Assembly (NCBI GenBank): GCA_964652025.1
Contig: CAZYZX010000007.1
Span: forward strand, 117,117-181,116
DNA: 64,000 nucleotides
Direction: 5' to 3'
Source of the DNA: JAEXOD01 sp964652025
GTDB taxonomy: Bacteria; Bacteroidota; Ignavibacteria; Ignavibacteriales; Melioribacteraceae
Shown: positions 26,276 through 35,936 of the stretch, piece after piece
Position numbering within the stretch: position 1 is the stretch's first letter
Layout: the number at the start of each line of letters is the position of its first letter
Notes under the pieces: generated by a model
Told to the model about the DNA's origin: nothing
What the model saw: the letters and a program-made list of their open reading frames with translations, nothing else
The model's database searches: none
Made by a program: the position numbers and the translations under genes

Positions 26276-27220
26276 ATGCCAAAAAAAGAAAAGATAGTAA
26301 TTGGTACGCGTGGCAGCAAACTTGCATTGTGGCAAGCGGAATTTATAAAAAGTGAATTAGAAAAACATCATAATAATTTAGAGATTGAATTAAAATTAAT
26401 TAAAACAAAAGGGGATAAAATTCTAGATGTAGCTTTATCCAAAATAGGTGATAAAGGACTTTTTACCAAAGAGCTTGAAGAGCAATTACTAAATAAAAAA
26501 ATTGACTTAGCAGTGCATAGCTTAAAAGATTTGCAAACTACATTATTCCCAGGTTTAAAAGTTGGAGCTATTACAAAGCGGCACGATGTAGAAGACGTTT
26601 TAATTAGTAAAAAGCCGGGGATGACCATTTTTGATATACCCGAAGGTGGAACAATAGCAACGGGCGCATTAAGAAGACGTAGCCAATTAAAACATTTACG
26701 CCCAGATATAAATATTACTGAATTAAGAGGAAATGTTCCAAGCCGAATAGAAAAGTTTTTAAACAGTGATTGGGATGGAATAATATTAGCAAGGGCAGGT
26801 GTTGAAAGGCTTGGATTAGAAAAATATATTTCATCAATTATAAGTTTAGATTATTTACTTACAGCACCCGGCCAAGGTGCACTTGGAATTGAGATAAGAG
26901 AAGATGACGAAAGACTAAAAAATATTGTTGCAGTATTAAACGATAAAAATACGGAACTTTGTGTTAGGGCAGAAAGACAGTTTTTGAAATCTTTAGAAGG
27001 TGGTTGCCAAGCACCAATTGCTGCTTTTGCAACAGTGCTTAGTAACGGTCTGCTTTTAGATGGATTTGCTGGTTCTATTGATGGCAGCATTACTTTTAGA
27101 AAACGCTTAAGAGGTAAATTAAACGAACCTGAAAGTTTAGGAGATAAGTTAGCTAAACAGGTTTTAGATGCTGGTGCTAAAGAAGTATTAGACGAGATAT
27201 TTAAATCTGCAGGTAGATAA
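26276..27220 (+). CDS. hemC: Porphobilinogen deaminase (hydroxymethylbilane synthase)
   Basis: Polymerises four porphobilinogen molecules to hydroxymethylbilane. The 314-aa protein has GTRGSKLALWQAEFIKS at the N-terminus, the substrate-binding stretch AVHSLKDLQT, TGALRRRSQLKHLRP, and the dipyrromethane-cofactor Cys (about residue 244) in SLEGGCQAPIAAFA. Length and motif order are standard. It starts directly at the hemA stop and is 2 nt upstream of hemD. Confidence 0.98.
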   Translation: MPKKEKIVIGTRGSKLALWQAEFIKSELEKHHNNLEIELKLIKTKGDKILDVALSKIGDKGLFTKELEEQLLNKKIDLAVHSLKDLQTTLFPGLKVGAITKRHDVEDVLISKKPGMTIFDIPEGGTIATGALRRRSQLKHLRPDINITELRGNVPSRIEKFLNSDWDGIILARAGVERLGLEKYISSIISLDYLLTAPGQGALGIEIREDDERLKNIVAVLNDKNTELCVRAERQFLKSLEGGCQAPIAAFATVLSNGLLLDGFAGSIDGSITFRKRLRGKLNEPESLGDKLAKQVLDAGAKEVLDEIFKSAGR

Positions 27221-27222
27221 AA

Positions 27223-27996
27223 ATGGAAAGTAAAAGTTTTATTAATGCGGTTATTTGTGGCTCGGAAAGTTTTAATGAAGAAATTAAAAACAAATTTTTA
27301 GAAATTAATTTTAATGTTGTTTTTTTAAAGACGATTAATATTATTACACTAGATGTCGAAAATCCATCTGTTTTTGATGAATTTTTTGATTATACAGTAT
27401 TTACATCTAAAAATAGTGTTACATCATTAAACGAAATTTTATTAAAAGAAAATAAAACTTTAATGACTAAAAAAATAGTATGTATTGGTAAAAAGACCAA
27501 AGAGGTTTGTAAAAATTACTTTACGAGTTTTGATATAGATGAACCAAAGTTAAATAGTTCGTCTGGTATATTAAATTATTTTTTAGAACGAGATTTAGAT
27601 AATAAAAAAATATTAATACCAGGTTCCAAAATATCTAATTTATGGTATGTGGAAAGACTAAAACTAAATGGAGCTGATGTTATATTTGTACCAATTTATG
27701 ATAATATATTACCCAATAAAGAAGAGCTTAATAAATCACTTAGCGAAATAGATAAAAGTAATATTAATTTATTTATATTTAATAGCCCAAGTGCCTTTAA
27801 TAATTTTATGGAAGTTTTAGAAATAAACAATATAAGCCAATATTTTGAAAATATAAAAATTGCAGCAATTGGAGTTGTTACTAAAAATGCTATTGAAGAA
27901 AAGGGGCTAAAAGTGGATATAGTACCAGAAAATTATAATTATGAAGAGTTAATTAAAAGTATAAAGCAATATTATTATTCTACGGAGAGTGTGTGA
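27223..27996 (+). CDS. hemD: Uroporphyrinogen-III synthase
   Basis: Cyclises hydroxymethylbilane to uroporphyrinogen III. The 257-aa protein is sequence-divergent, as usual for this family. It shows the two-lobe pattern with FTSKNSVTSLNEIL (about 65-78), KKIVCIGKKTKEV (about 86-98), KILIPGSKISN and the C-terminal IFNSPSAFNNF followed by IAAIGVVTKNAIEEKGLK. Identification rests on these and on its place between hemC and hemE. Its end overlaps the hemE GTG start by 4 nt. Confidence 0.92.
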   Translation: MESKSFINAVICGSESFNEEIKNKFLEINFNVVFLKTINIITLDVENPSVFDEFFDYTVFTSKNSVTSLNEILLKENKTLMTKKIVCIGKKTKEVCKNYFTSFDIDEPKLNSSSGILNYFLERDLDNKKILIPGSKISNLWYVERLKLNGADVIFVPIYDNILPNKEELNKSLSEIDKSNINLFIFNSPSAFNNFMEVLEINNISQYFENIKIAAIGVVTKNAIEEKGLKVDIVPENYNYEELIKSIKQYYYSTESV

Positions 27997-29045
27997 AAAG
28001 TTTAATGAATGATTTAATTATAAAAGCATTAAAGTTACAAAAAACCGAAAGAACCCCAATATGGGTAATGAGACAAGCAGGACGCTACTTGCCAGAATAT
28101 AGAGCTGTGCGAGAGAAGAGTGATTTTTTAACAATGTGCAAAACACCCGAATTAGCTGCAGAGGTTACAATACAGCCTGTTGATATAATAGGTGTTGATG
28201 CTGCAATATTATTTAGCGATATTTTGGTTATTCCAGAAGCGATGGGAATGGAGCTTATAATGAATGAAGGGCGCGGACCTGTTTTCCCAAATCCTATACG
28301 TAGTAAAGATGATATAAATAAACTGAAAAAAATAGAACCAACAACAGATTTAAAGTATGTGATGGATTCTATTAAATTAGTTATTAAAGAGCTTGATAAT
28401 CGTGTACCGCTTTTAGGCTTTAGTGGCTCGCCATTTACATTATTTACTTATATGGTAGAAGGTTCGGGCAGTAAAAATTTTAGCAAAGTTAAATCATTTA
28501 TGTATAATAATCCTACCGAAGCCCATTTATTGCTTAATTTGCTTGCAGATACAGTTGCAGACTATTTAAGCGCTAAAATAAGTAGCGGAGTGGATGCAGT
28601 ACAAATATTTGATACATGGGGTGGAATACTTTCCCCAAGTGACTTTAAGGAATTTAGTTTGCAATATATAGAGAAAGTGGTATCTAAAATAAAACGTAAT
28701 GATGAACCAATAATTTTATTTGCTAAAGGAGTTCACCACAGTATAGAACTAATGGCTAAAACAGGTGTAAATGCACTTGGCTTAGATTGGACTATGAATT
28801 TAGGAGAAGTTAGAGCTAAAACAAATAATAAAATTGCTTTACAAGGTAATTTAGATCCAACAGTACTATATGCAGAAAAACAGGTTATAACTAAAAAAGC
28901 GATTGAAGTATTAGAAGAATTTGGAGAAGGCGAAGGGCATATTTTTAATTTAGGACATGGTATTTTACCAGATGTAGACCCTGAAAACTTAAAACATTTG
29001 GTAAATGTTGTAAAAGAGGAAAGTAAAAGATTTCATAAAAATTAA
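27993..29045 (+). CDS. hemE: Uroporphyrinogen decarboxylase
   Basis: Decarboxylates the four acetate groups of uroporphyrinogen III to give coproporphyrinogen III. The 350-aa protein has the signature RTPIWVMRQAGRYLPEYRAV near the N-terminus, DAAILFSDILVIPEAMG, GFSGSPFTLFTYMVEG and LQGNLDPTVLYA. I choose the GTG at 27993, with GGAG 5 nt upstream and overlapping the hemD stop. An ATG 12 nt later would have the ribosome site too far away. An 18-mer C-terminal tail ends RFHKN. Confidence 0.97.
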   Translation: MKSLMNDLIIKALKLQKTERTPIWVMRQAGRYLPEYRAVREKSDFLTMCKTPELAAEVTIQPVDIIGVDAAILFSDILVIPEAMGMELIMNEGRGPVFPNPIRSKDDINKLKKIEPTTDLKYVMDSIKLVIKELDNRVPLLGFSGSPFTLFTYMVEGSGSKNFSKVKSFMYNNPTEAHLLLNLLADTVADYLSAKISSGVDAVQIFDTWGGILSPSDFKEFSLQYIEKVVSKIKRNDEPIILFAKGVHHSIELMAKTGVNALGLDWTMNLGEVRAKTNNKIALQGNLDPTVLYAEKQVITKKAIEVLEEFGEGEGHIFNLGHGILPDVDPENLKHLVNVVKEESKRFHKN

Positions 29046-29062
29046 TATAAAAAAGGCATAAA

Positions 29063-30439
29063 ATGTTTGAAATTAATTTAGATTTAATAAAAAAATACGA
29101 TAAACCGGGTCCGAGATATACATCATATCCAACAGCGCCACAATTTAACGAAAAATTTACCGCAGAAATGTATTTGGATGAAATTATAAAAACCAATACT
29201 AAAAATGATATGCCGGATTTATCACTATATTATCATATTCCATATTGTGATACTTTATGCTACTTTTGTGGCTGTAATATGCTTGTAACACGAAATAGGG
29301 ATAGAATAAAAGAATATGTTAAGTATCTAAAGAATGAAACTGACTTGTTACGTACTTATATCAATCCAAATAGAAAAGTTGCACAGTTACACTGGGGTGG
29401 TGGAACACCAACACATCTTAATCCAGATGAGATTGCAGATTTAGTTAATTACATTTCAACATCGTTTAAGTTTAGCGAAAATATAGAAGCTGGTTGCGAA
29501 ATAGACCCACGCGGCTTGACTTATGAACATTTGCAGGCTTTAAGAGAAGGTGGATTTAATAGAATTAGTATGGGTGTTCAGGATTTTAACGAAAAAGTGC
29601 AAAATGCGGTAAATAGAATACAGCCGGAAACTTTAACACGCCAAGTAGTAGATTGGGTAAGGGAATTAGGTTTTAGTAGTATAAATTTAGATTTAATGTA
29701 TGGGTTGCCATTTCAAACATTAGAAACATTTAAAAAAACGGTTGAAACGGTTATTGATATTAGCCCCGATAGAATAGCAGTGTTTAATTATGCCCATTTA
29801 CCGTGGTTAAAAAAGCATATGGGGTTAATAAAAGCTGAAGACTTACCAAAGCCAGAAGAAAAGTTACAGATTTTAAAGATGACAATAGAGCTTTTAACAA
29901 ATGCTGGTTATGTGTTTATTGGAATGGATCACTTTGCTAAGCCAAACGACGAACTAAGTATTGCACTTAGGGAAAAGAAGTTATATCGTAATTTCCAGGG
30001 ATATAGCACTAATGCCGGAACAGATTTATATGGGTTTGGTGTTTCAAGCATTAGCCAATTAGAACGAATATATGCACAAAATTTAAAGACTGAAAAAGAT
30101 TATTATAATTTACTTAATAATGAAACTTTACCAATTGTAAAAGGGTACTATTTAAGTGATGATGATGTTTTAAGACGATATGTAATAATGAGGATTATGT
30201 GCGATTTTGAGTTAAATTTTACTGATATTGAAAGTAAATTTAACATTAATTTTAAAGAATATTTTAGTAATGCACTAAATAACTTAAAAGAAGCAGAAGA
30301 AGATAATTTACTAAAAATAAATAATAATAAAATAACTATTACAGAGATGGGACGTTTATTAATACGTAACATCGCAATGAATTTTGACGGTTATATAGAA
30401 CGTAAAGAAGATACGGGCAAATATAGTAGAACCGTATAG
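29063..30439 (+). CDS. hemN: Oxygen-independent coproporphyrinogen III dehydrogenase
   Basis: Radical-SAM enzyme that converts coproporphyrinogen III to protoporphyrinogen IX without O2. The 458-aa protein carries the cluster motif YYHIPYCDTLCYFCGCN (C62, C66, C69, plus C71), LHWGGGTPTHLNPDEIADL, EIDPRGLTYEHL, NLDLMYGLPFQTLETF and a C-terminal HemN domain. The extra Cys after the CxxxCxxC and the full length favour genuine HemN over the HemW-type homologue. It is 17 nt downstream of hemE. Confidence 0.97.
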   Translation: MFEINLDLIKKYDKPGPRYTSYPTAPQFNEKFTAEMYLDEIIKTNTKNDMPDLSLYYHIPYCDTLCYFCGCNMLVTRNRDRIKEYVKYLKNETDLLRTYINPNRKVAQLHWGGGTPTHLNPDEIADLVNYISTSFKFSENIEAGCEIDPRGLTYEHLQALREGGFNRISMGVQDFNEKVQNAVNRIQPETLTRQVVDWVRELGFSSINLDLMYGLPFQTLETFKKTVETVIDISPDRIAVFNYAHLPWLKKHMGLIKAEDLPKPEEKLQILKMTIELLTNAGYVFIGMDHFAKPNDELSIALREKKLYRNFQGYSTNAGTDLYGFGVSSISQLERIYAQNLKTEKDYYNLLNNETLPIVKGYYLSDDDVLRRYVIMRIMCDFELNFTDIESKFNINFKEYFSNALNNLKEAEEDNLLKINNNKITITEMGRLLIRNIAMNFDGYIERKEDTGKYSRTV

Positions 30440-30451
30440 AAAGGGAAAAAT

Positions 30452-31408
30452 ATGGCAAAAACAGCTGTTGTACTTTTTAACTTGGGTGGACCAGATAGTT
30501 TAGAAGCAGTACAGCCATTTTTATTTAATTTATTTTGTGATCCAGATATTTTTAAAATACCAATTGGTCAAAAGTTTTTGGCAAATATAATAAGCAAAAG
30601 ACGTGCTCCTAAAGTTATAGAAGAATATAGATTAATTGGGGGAAAGTCACCAATTAATGAATATACGGAAATACAACGTAGCATGCTGCAAGAAGAGTTG
30701 CATAAGAGCGGAGCAAGTGTTGACGTTTATACAGCCATGAGGTATTGGCACCCATTAACTGCAGATGTAGTAAAAAAAGTTGAAAACGGTAATTACGAAA
30801 AAATTGTTTTGCTTCCGTTATATCCACATTATTCAATTACAACAACAGGTTCATCATTTAATGAATGGAATAGACATTATAAAGGGAGCAAAGATAAATT
30901 AATTTATATAGAAAGTTATTATAATAACCCAAGCTATATAAAGGCAATAAATGAAAGAATAGATGAAGGGTTATTACTTTTTGATGAAGTAGCACGAAAG
31001 GATGTAGTGCTTGTATTCAGTGCACATGGAACTCCCGTAAGTTTAGTAAAAAAAGGTGATCCGTATAATAATCACATAAAAGCAACAGTTGAATCAGTAA
31101 TGAAAGCTCGGGAGCACTCTAATAAACATGTTTTATGCTATCAAAGCAAGGTGGGACCGGTTAAATGGTTAGAACCAGCTACTGATACTATGATTGAGGA
31201 ATTAGCAAAAGAAGGAGCAGAAAATTTATTAGTAATACCAATAAGTTTTGTATCAGACCACGTAGAGACTTTATTTGAGCTTGATATTGAATATAGACAC
31301 GTAGCAAACGAAAATAAAATTAAAAATTATAAAGTAATGAAAGGTTTAAACGATAGCAAACTTTTTATAAAAGCATTATGTGAAATAGTATTAAATAAAA
31401 TTGGCTAA
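30452..31408 (+). CDS. hemH: Ferrochelatase
   Basis: Inserts Fe2+ into protoporphyrin IX to give protoheme. The 318-aa protein has FNLGGPDSLEAVQPFL at the N-terminus, LPLYPHYSITTTGSS, the catalytic His192 in FSAHGTPVSLVKKGDPY and the SFVSDHVETLFELDIEY segment with the conserved Glu. Length is standard for the short bacterial form. It precedes the protoporphyrinogen oxidase gene by 4 nt. Confidence 0.97.
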   Translation: MAKTAVVLFNLGGPDSLEAVQPFLFNLFCDPDIFKIPIGQKFLANIISKRRAPKVIEEYRLIGGKSPINEYTEIQRSMLQEELHKSGASVDVYTAMRYWHPLTADVVKKVENGNYEKIVLLPLYPHYSITTTGSSFNEWNRHYKGSKDKLIYIESYYNNPSYIKAINERIDEGLLLFDEVARKDVVLVFSAHGTPVSLVKKGDPYNNHIKATVESVMKAREHSNKHVLCYQSKVGPVKWLEPATDTMIEELAKEGAENLLVIPISFVSDHVETLFELDIEYRHVANENKIKNYKVMKGLNDSKLFIKALCEIVLNKIG

Positions 31409-31412
31409 CTAT

Positions 31413-32789
31413 ATGGAAAATAAAGAGATAGTTGTTTTAGGTGCAGGAATATCTGGGCTTGCTACCGCATTTTGGTTAGAAAAAGCAGGTTATAAAGTTA
31501 CCATTTTAGAAGCAAATAACAAAGTTGGTGGTGCAATGACCACCGAAACAAAAGACGGGTTTTTAATAGATTATGGACCAAATAGCGGTTTAGAGACTAC
31601 ACCATTAATTAAAAAAATTGTAGATGAAATTGGATTAAGCGATGAAATGATATATGCTAATAAAGAGGGAAATAATCGTTATATATTAAAAAATAACGAG
31701 TTGCACGCTTTACCAATGGGCTTGCTACCATTCTTAAAAACAAAATTGTTTTCTACTAAAGGTAAATTGCGTTTATTTGCAGAACCTTTTATTGGCAAAA
31801 GTAATGATGGTTACTACCAAAGTTTAGCAGATTTTGTTAAACGTAGATTGGGGGAAGAGTTTTTAAAGTATGCAATAGATCCATTTGTTAGTGGTGTATT
31901 TGCGGGCGACCCGCACAAGTTAAGTGTAAAATCTGCATTTCCAAAATTGTATAGATTAGAAGAAGTTTATGGTGGCTTAATTAAAGGAATGATAAAAGGT
32001 GCCAAAGAACGCAAGAAACGTGCGGAGCAAAGTAAGCAAGATGCTAAAATGTTTTCTTTTAAAAGTGGAATGCAAATTTTGCCAATTGCTTTAGCAAAAA
32101 ACTTAAATGCTAATATCGTTTATTCTGCTAAGGTAAAAGAAGTTGTTAAATTAGAAAATGGCTATAAAGTTATTTATGATTTAAATGATGAAACTAAAGA
32201 GTTAGAAACTAAAAATTTGCTTGCTACAATACCAGCATATTCGTTAAGCATGTTAATAAAATATTTAGATAAAAATTTAGCTAAAAAGTTGGAAACTATT
32301 GTATATCCACCAGTTATAGTGCTTTACTTAGGATATAATTTAAGTGATGTAGGACGTAAGCTTGATGGATTTGGCTTTTTAATTCCATCTTTGGAAAACA
32401 AAAAGTTTTTGGGTGCTATTTGGAGTAGTACAATATTTGTAAATCGTGCACCAAAAGATAAGGCAGCTTTTACTTTATTTATTGGAGGAGCACGAAAAAT
32501 GGATTTATTAAAAAACGATATAGAAAGGCTTATTAAAGAAGTTGTAAATGAATTTAACGCCATAATGCAAATAAAAGCCGAACCCATTTTATCAAGCTAC
32601 AAGATATGGGAGCATGCAATACCGCAATATAATTTAGGTTATATAGAAATTGAAAATGAAATTGAAAGATTTGAAAAAGAAAATAGCGGTTTTTATATAA
32701 GTGGAAATCACAGAGGAGGTATCTCTGTAGGTGACTGCATTAAAAACAGTGAATTAGTTGCAAATAAAATAATTGAAAATAACAAATAA
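31413..32789 (+). CDS. hemG: Protoporphyrinogen/coproporphyrinogen oxidase (HemG/HemY type)
   Basis: FAD-dependent oxidation of protoporphyrinogen IX to protoporphyrin IX. The 458-aa protein begins KEIVVLGAGISGLATAFWLE, a Rossmann FAD-binding motif, followed by ILEANNKVGGAM. It ends with GFYISGNHRGGISVGDCI, typical of the PPO family. I choose ATG 31413. A TTG at 31401 would overlap hemH and add four residues. It is of the flavin, O2-using type rather than the menaquinone-linked flavodoxin type, despite the gene symbol ambiguity (hemG/hemY). Confidence 0.93.
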   Translation: MENKEIVVLGAGISGLATAFWLEKAGYKVTILEANNKVGGAMTTETKDGFLIDYGPNSGLETTPLIKKIVDEIGLSDEMIYANKEGNNRYILKNNELHALPMGLLPFLKTKLFSTKGKLRLFAEPFIGKSNDGYYQSLADFVKRRLGEEFLKYAIDPFVSGVFAGDPHKLSVKSAFPKLYRLEEVYGGLIKGMIKGAKERKKRAEQSKQDAKMFSFKSGMQILPIALAKNLNANIVYSAKVKEVVKLENGYKVIYDLNDETKELETKNLLATIPAYSLSMLIKYLDKNLAKKLETIVYPPVIVLYLGYNLSDVGRKLDGFGFLIPSLENKKFLGAIWSSTIFVNRAPKDKAAFTLFIGGARKMDLLKNDIERLIKEVVNEFNAIMQIKAEPILSSYKIWEHAIPQYNLGYIEIENEIERFEKENSGFYISGNHRGGISVGDCIKNSELVANKIIENNK

Positions 32790-32800
32790 AAGAGGTTGAA

Positions 32801-33787
32801 ATGTCTACATTTCCAACAAGACGAATGCGACGATTAAGAAATAATCCAATTTTACGTGATATGGTTCGGGAAACAGAACTATCACCAAAGGATTTTATAT
32901 ATCCGCTTTTTGTTGTACACGGCAGCAACATTAAAAAGGAAATATCATCCATGCCAGGTGTTTATCAAATGTCTATTGATGTATTAGTTGAAGAGTGTAA
33001 AGAAGTAGCAAGTTTAGGTATTCCTGCAGTAATATTATTTGGAATACCATTAGTAAAAGATGAAGTTGGAAGTGAAGCATATGATGATAATGGAATAATA
33101 CAACAAGCAGTAAGAGCAATAAAAAAAGAGGTTAAAAATCTGTTAGTAATAACCGATGTTTGCATGTGTGAATATACATCGCATGGGCATTGTGGACTTG
33201 TACACGGTAATGAGATACTTAATGATGAAACAGTAGAGTTATTAGTTAAAGAGGCGTTATCGCACGTTAAAGCAGGTGCGGATATGGTAGCACCAAGCGA
33301 TATGATGGATGGCAGAATTTACGAAATAAGAAAAGCATTAGATGAAAATGGATATACAAACACCCCAATAATGAGCTATGCAGTAAAATATGCTTCTGGT
33401 TATTATGGACCGTTTAGAGAAGCAGCAGAATCTACACCAAAATTTGGTGATAGACGTTCACATCAAATGGATGTAGCAAATGCTAATGAAGCTTTAATGG
33501 AAGCAGAGCTTGATTTTGAAGAAGGAGCAGATATTTTAATGGTAAAACCTGCTGGAGCATACTTAGATATAATTTATCGCGTAAAAGAATTATTTAAGAT
33601 GCCAACCGCAGCATATCAAGTAAGTGGGGAGTATAGCATGATAAAAGCAGCTGGAAAGTTAGGATGGATTGATGAAGAACGCGTAATGATGGAATCCTTA
33701 ACAGCAATTAAAAGAGCTGGAGCAGATATTATTTTAACTTATTTTGCAAAAGAGGCAGCTAAAATTATATTAAATAAAAGAATGTAA
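32801..33787 (+). CDS. hemB: Delta-aminolevulinic acid dehydratase (porphobilinogen synthase)
   Basis: Condenses two 5-aminolevulinate molecules to porphobilinogen. The 328-aa protein has FPTRRMRRLRNNPILRD at the N-terminus, the Zn-type cysteine cluster in DVCMCEYTSHGHCG (three Cys), and the two Schiff-base lysines in YAVKYASGYYGPFREA and LMVKPAGAYLDII. The cysteines indicate the zinc-dependent class rather than the Mg-only class. It is preceded by AAAGAGGTTGAA and lies 11 nt after hemG. Confidence 0.98.
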   Translation: MSTFPTRRMRRLRNNPILRDMVRETELSPKDFIYPLFVVHGSNIKKEISSMPGVYQMSIDVLVEECKEVASLGIPAVILFGIPLVKDEVGSEAYDDNGIIQQAVRAIKKEVKNLLVITDVCMCEYTSHGHCGLVHGNEILNDETVELLVKEALSHVKAGADMVAPSDMMDGRIYEIRKALDENGYTNTPIMSYAVKYASGYYGPFREAAESTPKFGDRRSHQMDVANANEALMEAELDFEEGADILMVKPAGAYLDIIYRVKELFKMPTAAYQVSGEYSMIKAAGKLGWIDEERVMMESLTAIKRAGADIILTYFAKEAAKIILNKRM

Positions 33788-33831
33788 TTTATTGTAAAAT
33801 AATAAAATATAAGATTTATTTAGGAAATTAT

Positions 33832-35124
33832 ATGAACATTAAAAGAAGTGAAGAATTATTTAATAACGCAAAAACATCTATTCCAGGTGGGGTTAATTCA
33901 CCTGTAAGAGCATTTAAATCTGTTGGTGGCACGCCACTTTTTATAGAAAGAGGTGAAGGCGCATTAATGTATGATGTAGATGGGAACGAGTATATTGATT
34001 ACATTGGTAGCTGGGGTCCGCATATATTTGGGCATAATCCTCAATTTATAAAAGAAGCAATATTAAATCAGTTAGAAAAAGGAACATCCTTTGGTGCTCC
34101 TACTGAATTAGAAGTTAAAATGGCAGAATTAATAAAGGAATTAGTGCCATCTGTGGAAATGGTAAGAATGGTTAATAGTGGAACCGAAGCGACTATGAGC
34201 GCAGTTAGATTAGCACGCGGTTATACCAGAAGAAATAAAATTATTAAATTTGAAGGTTGCTACCATGGACATGCAGATTACTTTTTAATTAAAGCCGGTT
34301 CGGGAGCATTGACTTTTGGCGTGCCTACAAGTCCCGGTGTAACTAACAATATAGCTACAGATACATTATTAGCCGAATATAATAATATAAATAGTATAAA
34401 AGAGTTAGTAGCAAATAATAAAGGAGAAATTGCTGCTATAATAATTGAACCAATTGCGGGGAATATGGGAGTTGTTGCAGCAGAAAAGGAATTTTTATTA
34501 GAATTAAGGAATATTTGTTCTGAAGAAGGAATTGTTTTGATTTTTGATGAAGTTATGACAGGATTTAGAGTAGCAAGAGCGGGAGCACAAGAGTTATATG
34601 GGATAAACCCTGATTTAACAACATTTGGTAAAATAATTGGTGGTGGGTTACCAGTGGGAGCATTTGGTGGTAAAAAGGAAATTATGGAAATGCTATCACC
34701 AGTTGGACCAGTTTATCAGGCTGGTACTTTAAGCGGTAATCCTATGGCTATGAGTGCTGGTTTTGCAGCTTTAAGTTATATTAAAAATAATCCTACTTTA
34801 TATAATGAATTAGAGGTAAAAGGTAAATATTTAGAAGATGGGTTTAAGGAAGCGCTAAAAAAATTAGGCAAAAATTTTGCAATTAATAGAATTAATAGTA
34901 TGATGTGCATGTTTTTTACAGAAAATGATGTAAAAAGCTTTAGTGATGCATTAAAATCTGATACAGCACTTTATGGTAAGTATTTCCATAAAATGTTAAA
35001 TAGTGGAATTTACTTAGCTCCTGCACAATTTGAGGCTATGTTTATATCTACAGTTCATACAAAAGAAATGTTAGATAAAACAATAGAAGCAAATTATAAT
35101 GCATTAAAGGAATTGTTAAGCTAA
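33832..35124 (+). CDS. hemL: Glutamate-1-semialdehyde 2,1-aminomutase
   Basis: PLP-dependent conversion of glutamate-1-semialdehyde to 5-aminolevulinate, the product of hemA and substrate of hemB. The 430-aa protein has PGGVNSPVRAFKSVGG, VNSGTEATMSAVRLARG, FEGCYHGHADYFL, IFDEVMTGFRVA and the PLP Lys267 in TTFGKIIGGGLPVGAFGG. It starts at ATG after TTTAGGAAATTAT. It is the last gene of the heme operon, and an intrinsic terminator follows 25 nt after its stop. Confidence 0.98.
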   Translation: MNIKRSEELFNNAKTSIPGGVNSPVRAFKSVGGTPLFIERGEGALMYDVDGNEYIDYIGSWGPHIFGHNPQFIKEAILNQLEKGTSFGAPTELEVKMAELIKELVPSVEMVRMVNSGTEATMSAVRLARGYTRRNKIIKFEGCYHGHADYFLIKAGSGALTFGVPTSPGVTNNIATDTLLAEYNNINSIKELVANNKGEIAAIIIEPIAGNMGVVAAEKEFLLELRNICSEEGIVLIFDEVMTGFRVARAGAQELYGINPDLTTFGKIIGGGLPVGAFGGKKEIMEMLSPVGPVYQAGTLSGNPMAMSAGFAALSYIKNNPTLYNELEVKGKYLEDGFKEALKKLGKNFAINRINSMMCMFFTENDVKSFSDALKSDTALYGKYFHKMLNSGIYLAPAQFEAMFISTVHTKEMLDKTIEANYNALKELLS

Positions 35125-35149
35125 TTTGTTTATTCAATAAAGTTAATAG

Positions 35150-35178
35150 AAAACCCTTCTATAAAAGAAGGGTTTTTT
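35150..35178 (+). terminator. Rho-independent terminator of the heme operon
   Basis: An 11-bp stem, AAAACCCTTCT / AGAAGGGTTTT, with a 5-nt loop and a T run separates hemL from the convergent response-regulator gene. Confidence 0.9.
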
Positions 35179-35192
35179 ATTTCTAAAATATA

Positions 35193-35936
35193 TTAAAATT
35201 CTAAAATCTGTTTCAGTTTTTGGAAACCAGTTTTAGACATTGGTAATTTATGATTACTATATGTATATAAAGTATACGAGTCTTTTTCTGCGGGCTCAAA
35301 ATGCTTTATATTATCAATTTTCACGATGTATGAGCGATGAATTCGAACAAAATTTTTATTATCTAAATGCTCTTCAAAAAATTTCATTGTTTTTTCTTTT
35401 AATAATTTACCAGAAGATGTATGTATCCAAACATAATCATCTGCTGCTTCTATAACGTAAATATCTTCTGTTGGTATAATAGTAATTTTACCACTTTGTT
35501 TTACAACAACGCGAGAAATAGTTTTAGGCTCGTTATTTATTGTGCTAACTAAGTTATTTATATTGTTAGGTTTGCCAGAAGTTATTAAATTAAAAACTTT
35601 ATTAACTGCTTCAGAAAATCGTTCCAAAGTATATGGTTTTAATAAGTAATCAATTGCGTTAACTTCAAATGCTTTAATAGCAAATTCGTCGTAAGCGGTG
35701 GAAAATATAATAAAGGGAGGACTATCGAGTAATTCTAACATCTCAAATCCAGTTAATTTAGGCATTTGAATATCTAAAAAAACAATATCTGGCTTAAGTT
35801 CATTTATTGCTTTAATTCCTTCAAAACCGTTGGAACAAGTTTTAATAAGTTCTATATTTTCAAAATGTTTTAGATAATTAGCTATAATATTTTGTGCTAA
35901 AATTTCGTCATCTATTATTATGGCTTTTAACTTCAT
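35193..35936 (-). CDS. LytTR-family response regulator
   Basis: A 247-aa transcription factor. A CheY-like receiver (about 3-120, with IIIDDE at 6-11, phospho-acceptor D55 in IVFLDIQMPK, and conserved Lys in YLLKPYTLERF) is joined to a LytTR DNA-binding domain (about 145-245). Recognisable LytTR parts are VVVKQSGKITIIPTEDI, FVRIHRSYIVKI and LPMSKTGFQKL. It overlaps its kinase gene by 29 nt. The likely operator is the direct-repeat pair upstream of the same operon at 37749-37780. Confidence 0.95.
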   Translation of the reverse strand: MKLKAIIIDDEILAQNIIANYLKHFENIELIKTCSNGFEGIKAINELKPDIVFLDIQMPKLTGFEMLELLDSPPFIIFSTAYDEFAIKAFEVNAIDYLLKPYTLERFSEAVNKVFNLITSGKPNNINNLVSTINNEPKTISRVVVKQSGKITIIPTEDIYVIEAADDYVWIHTSSGKLLKEKTMKFFEEHLDNKNFVRIHRSYIVKIDNIKHFEPAEKDSYTLYTYSNHKLPMSKTGFQKLKQILEF

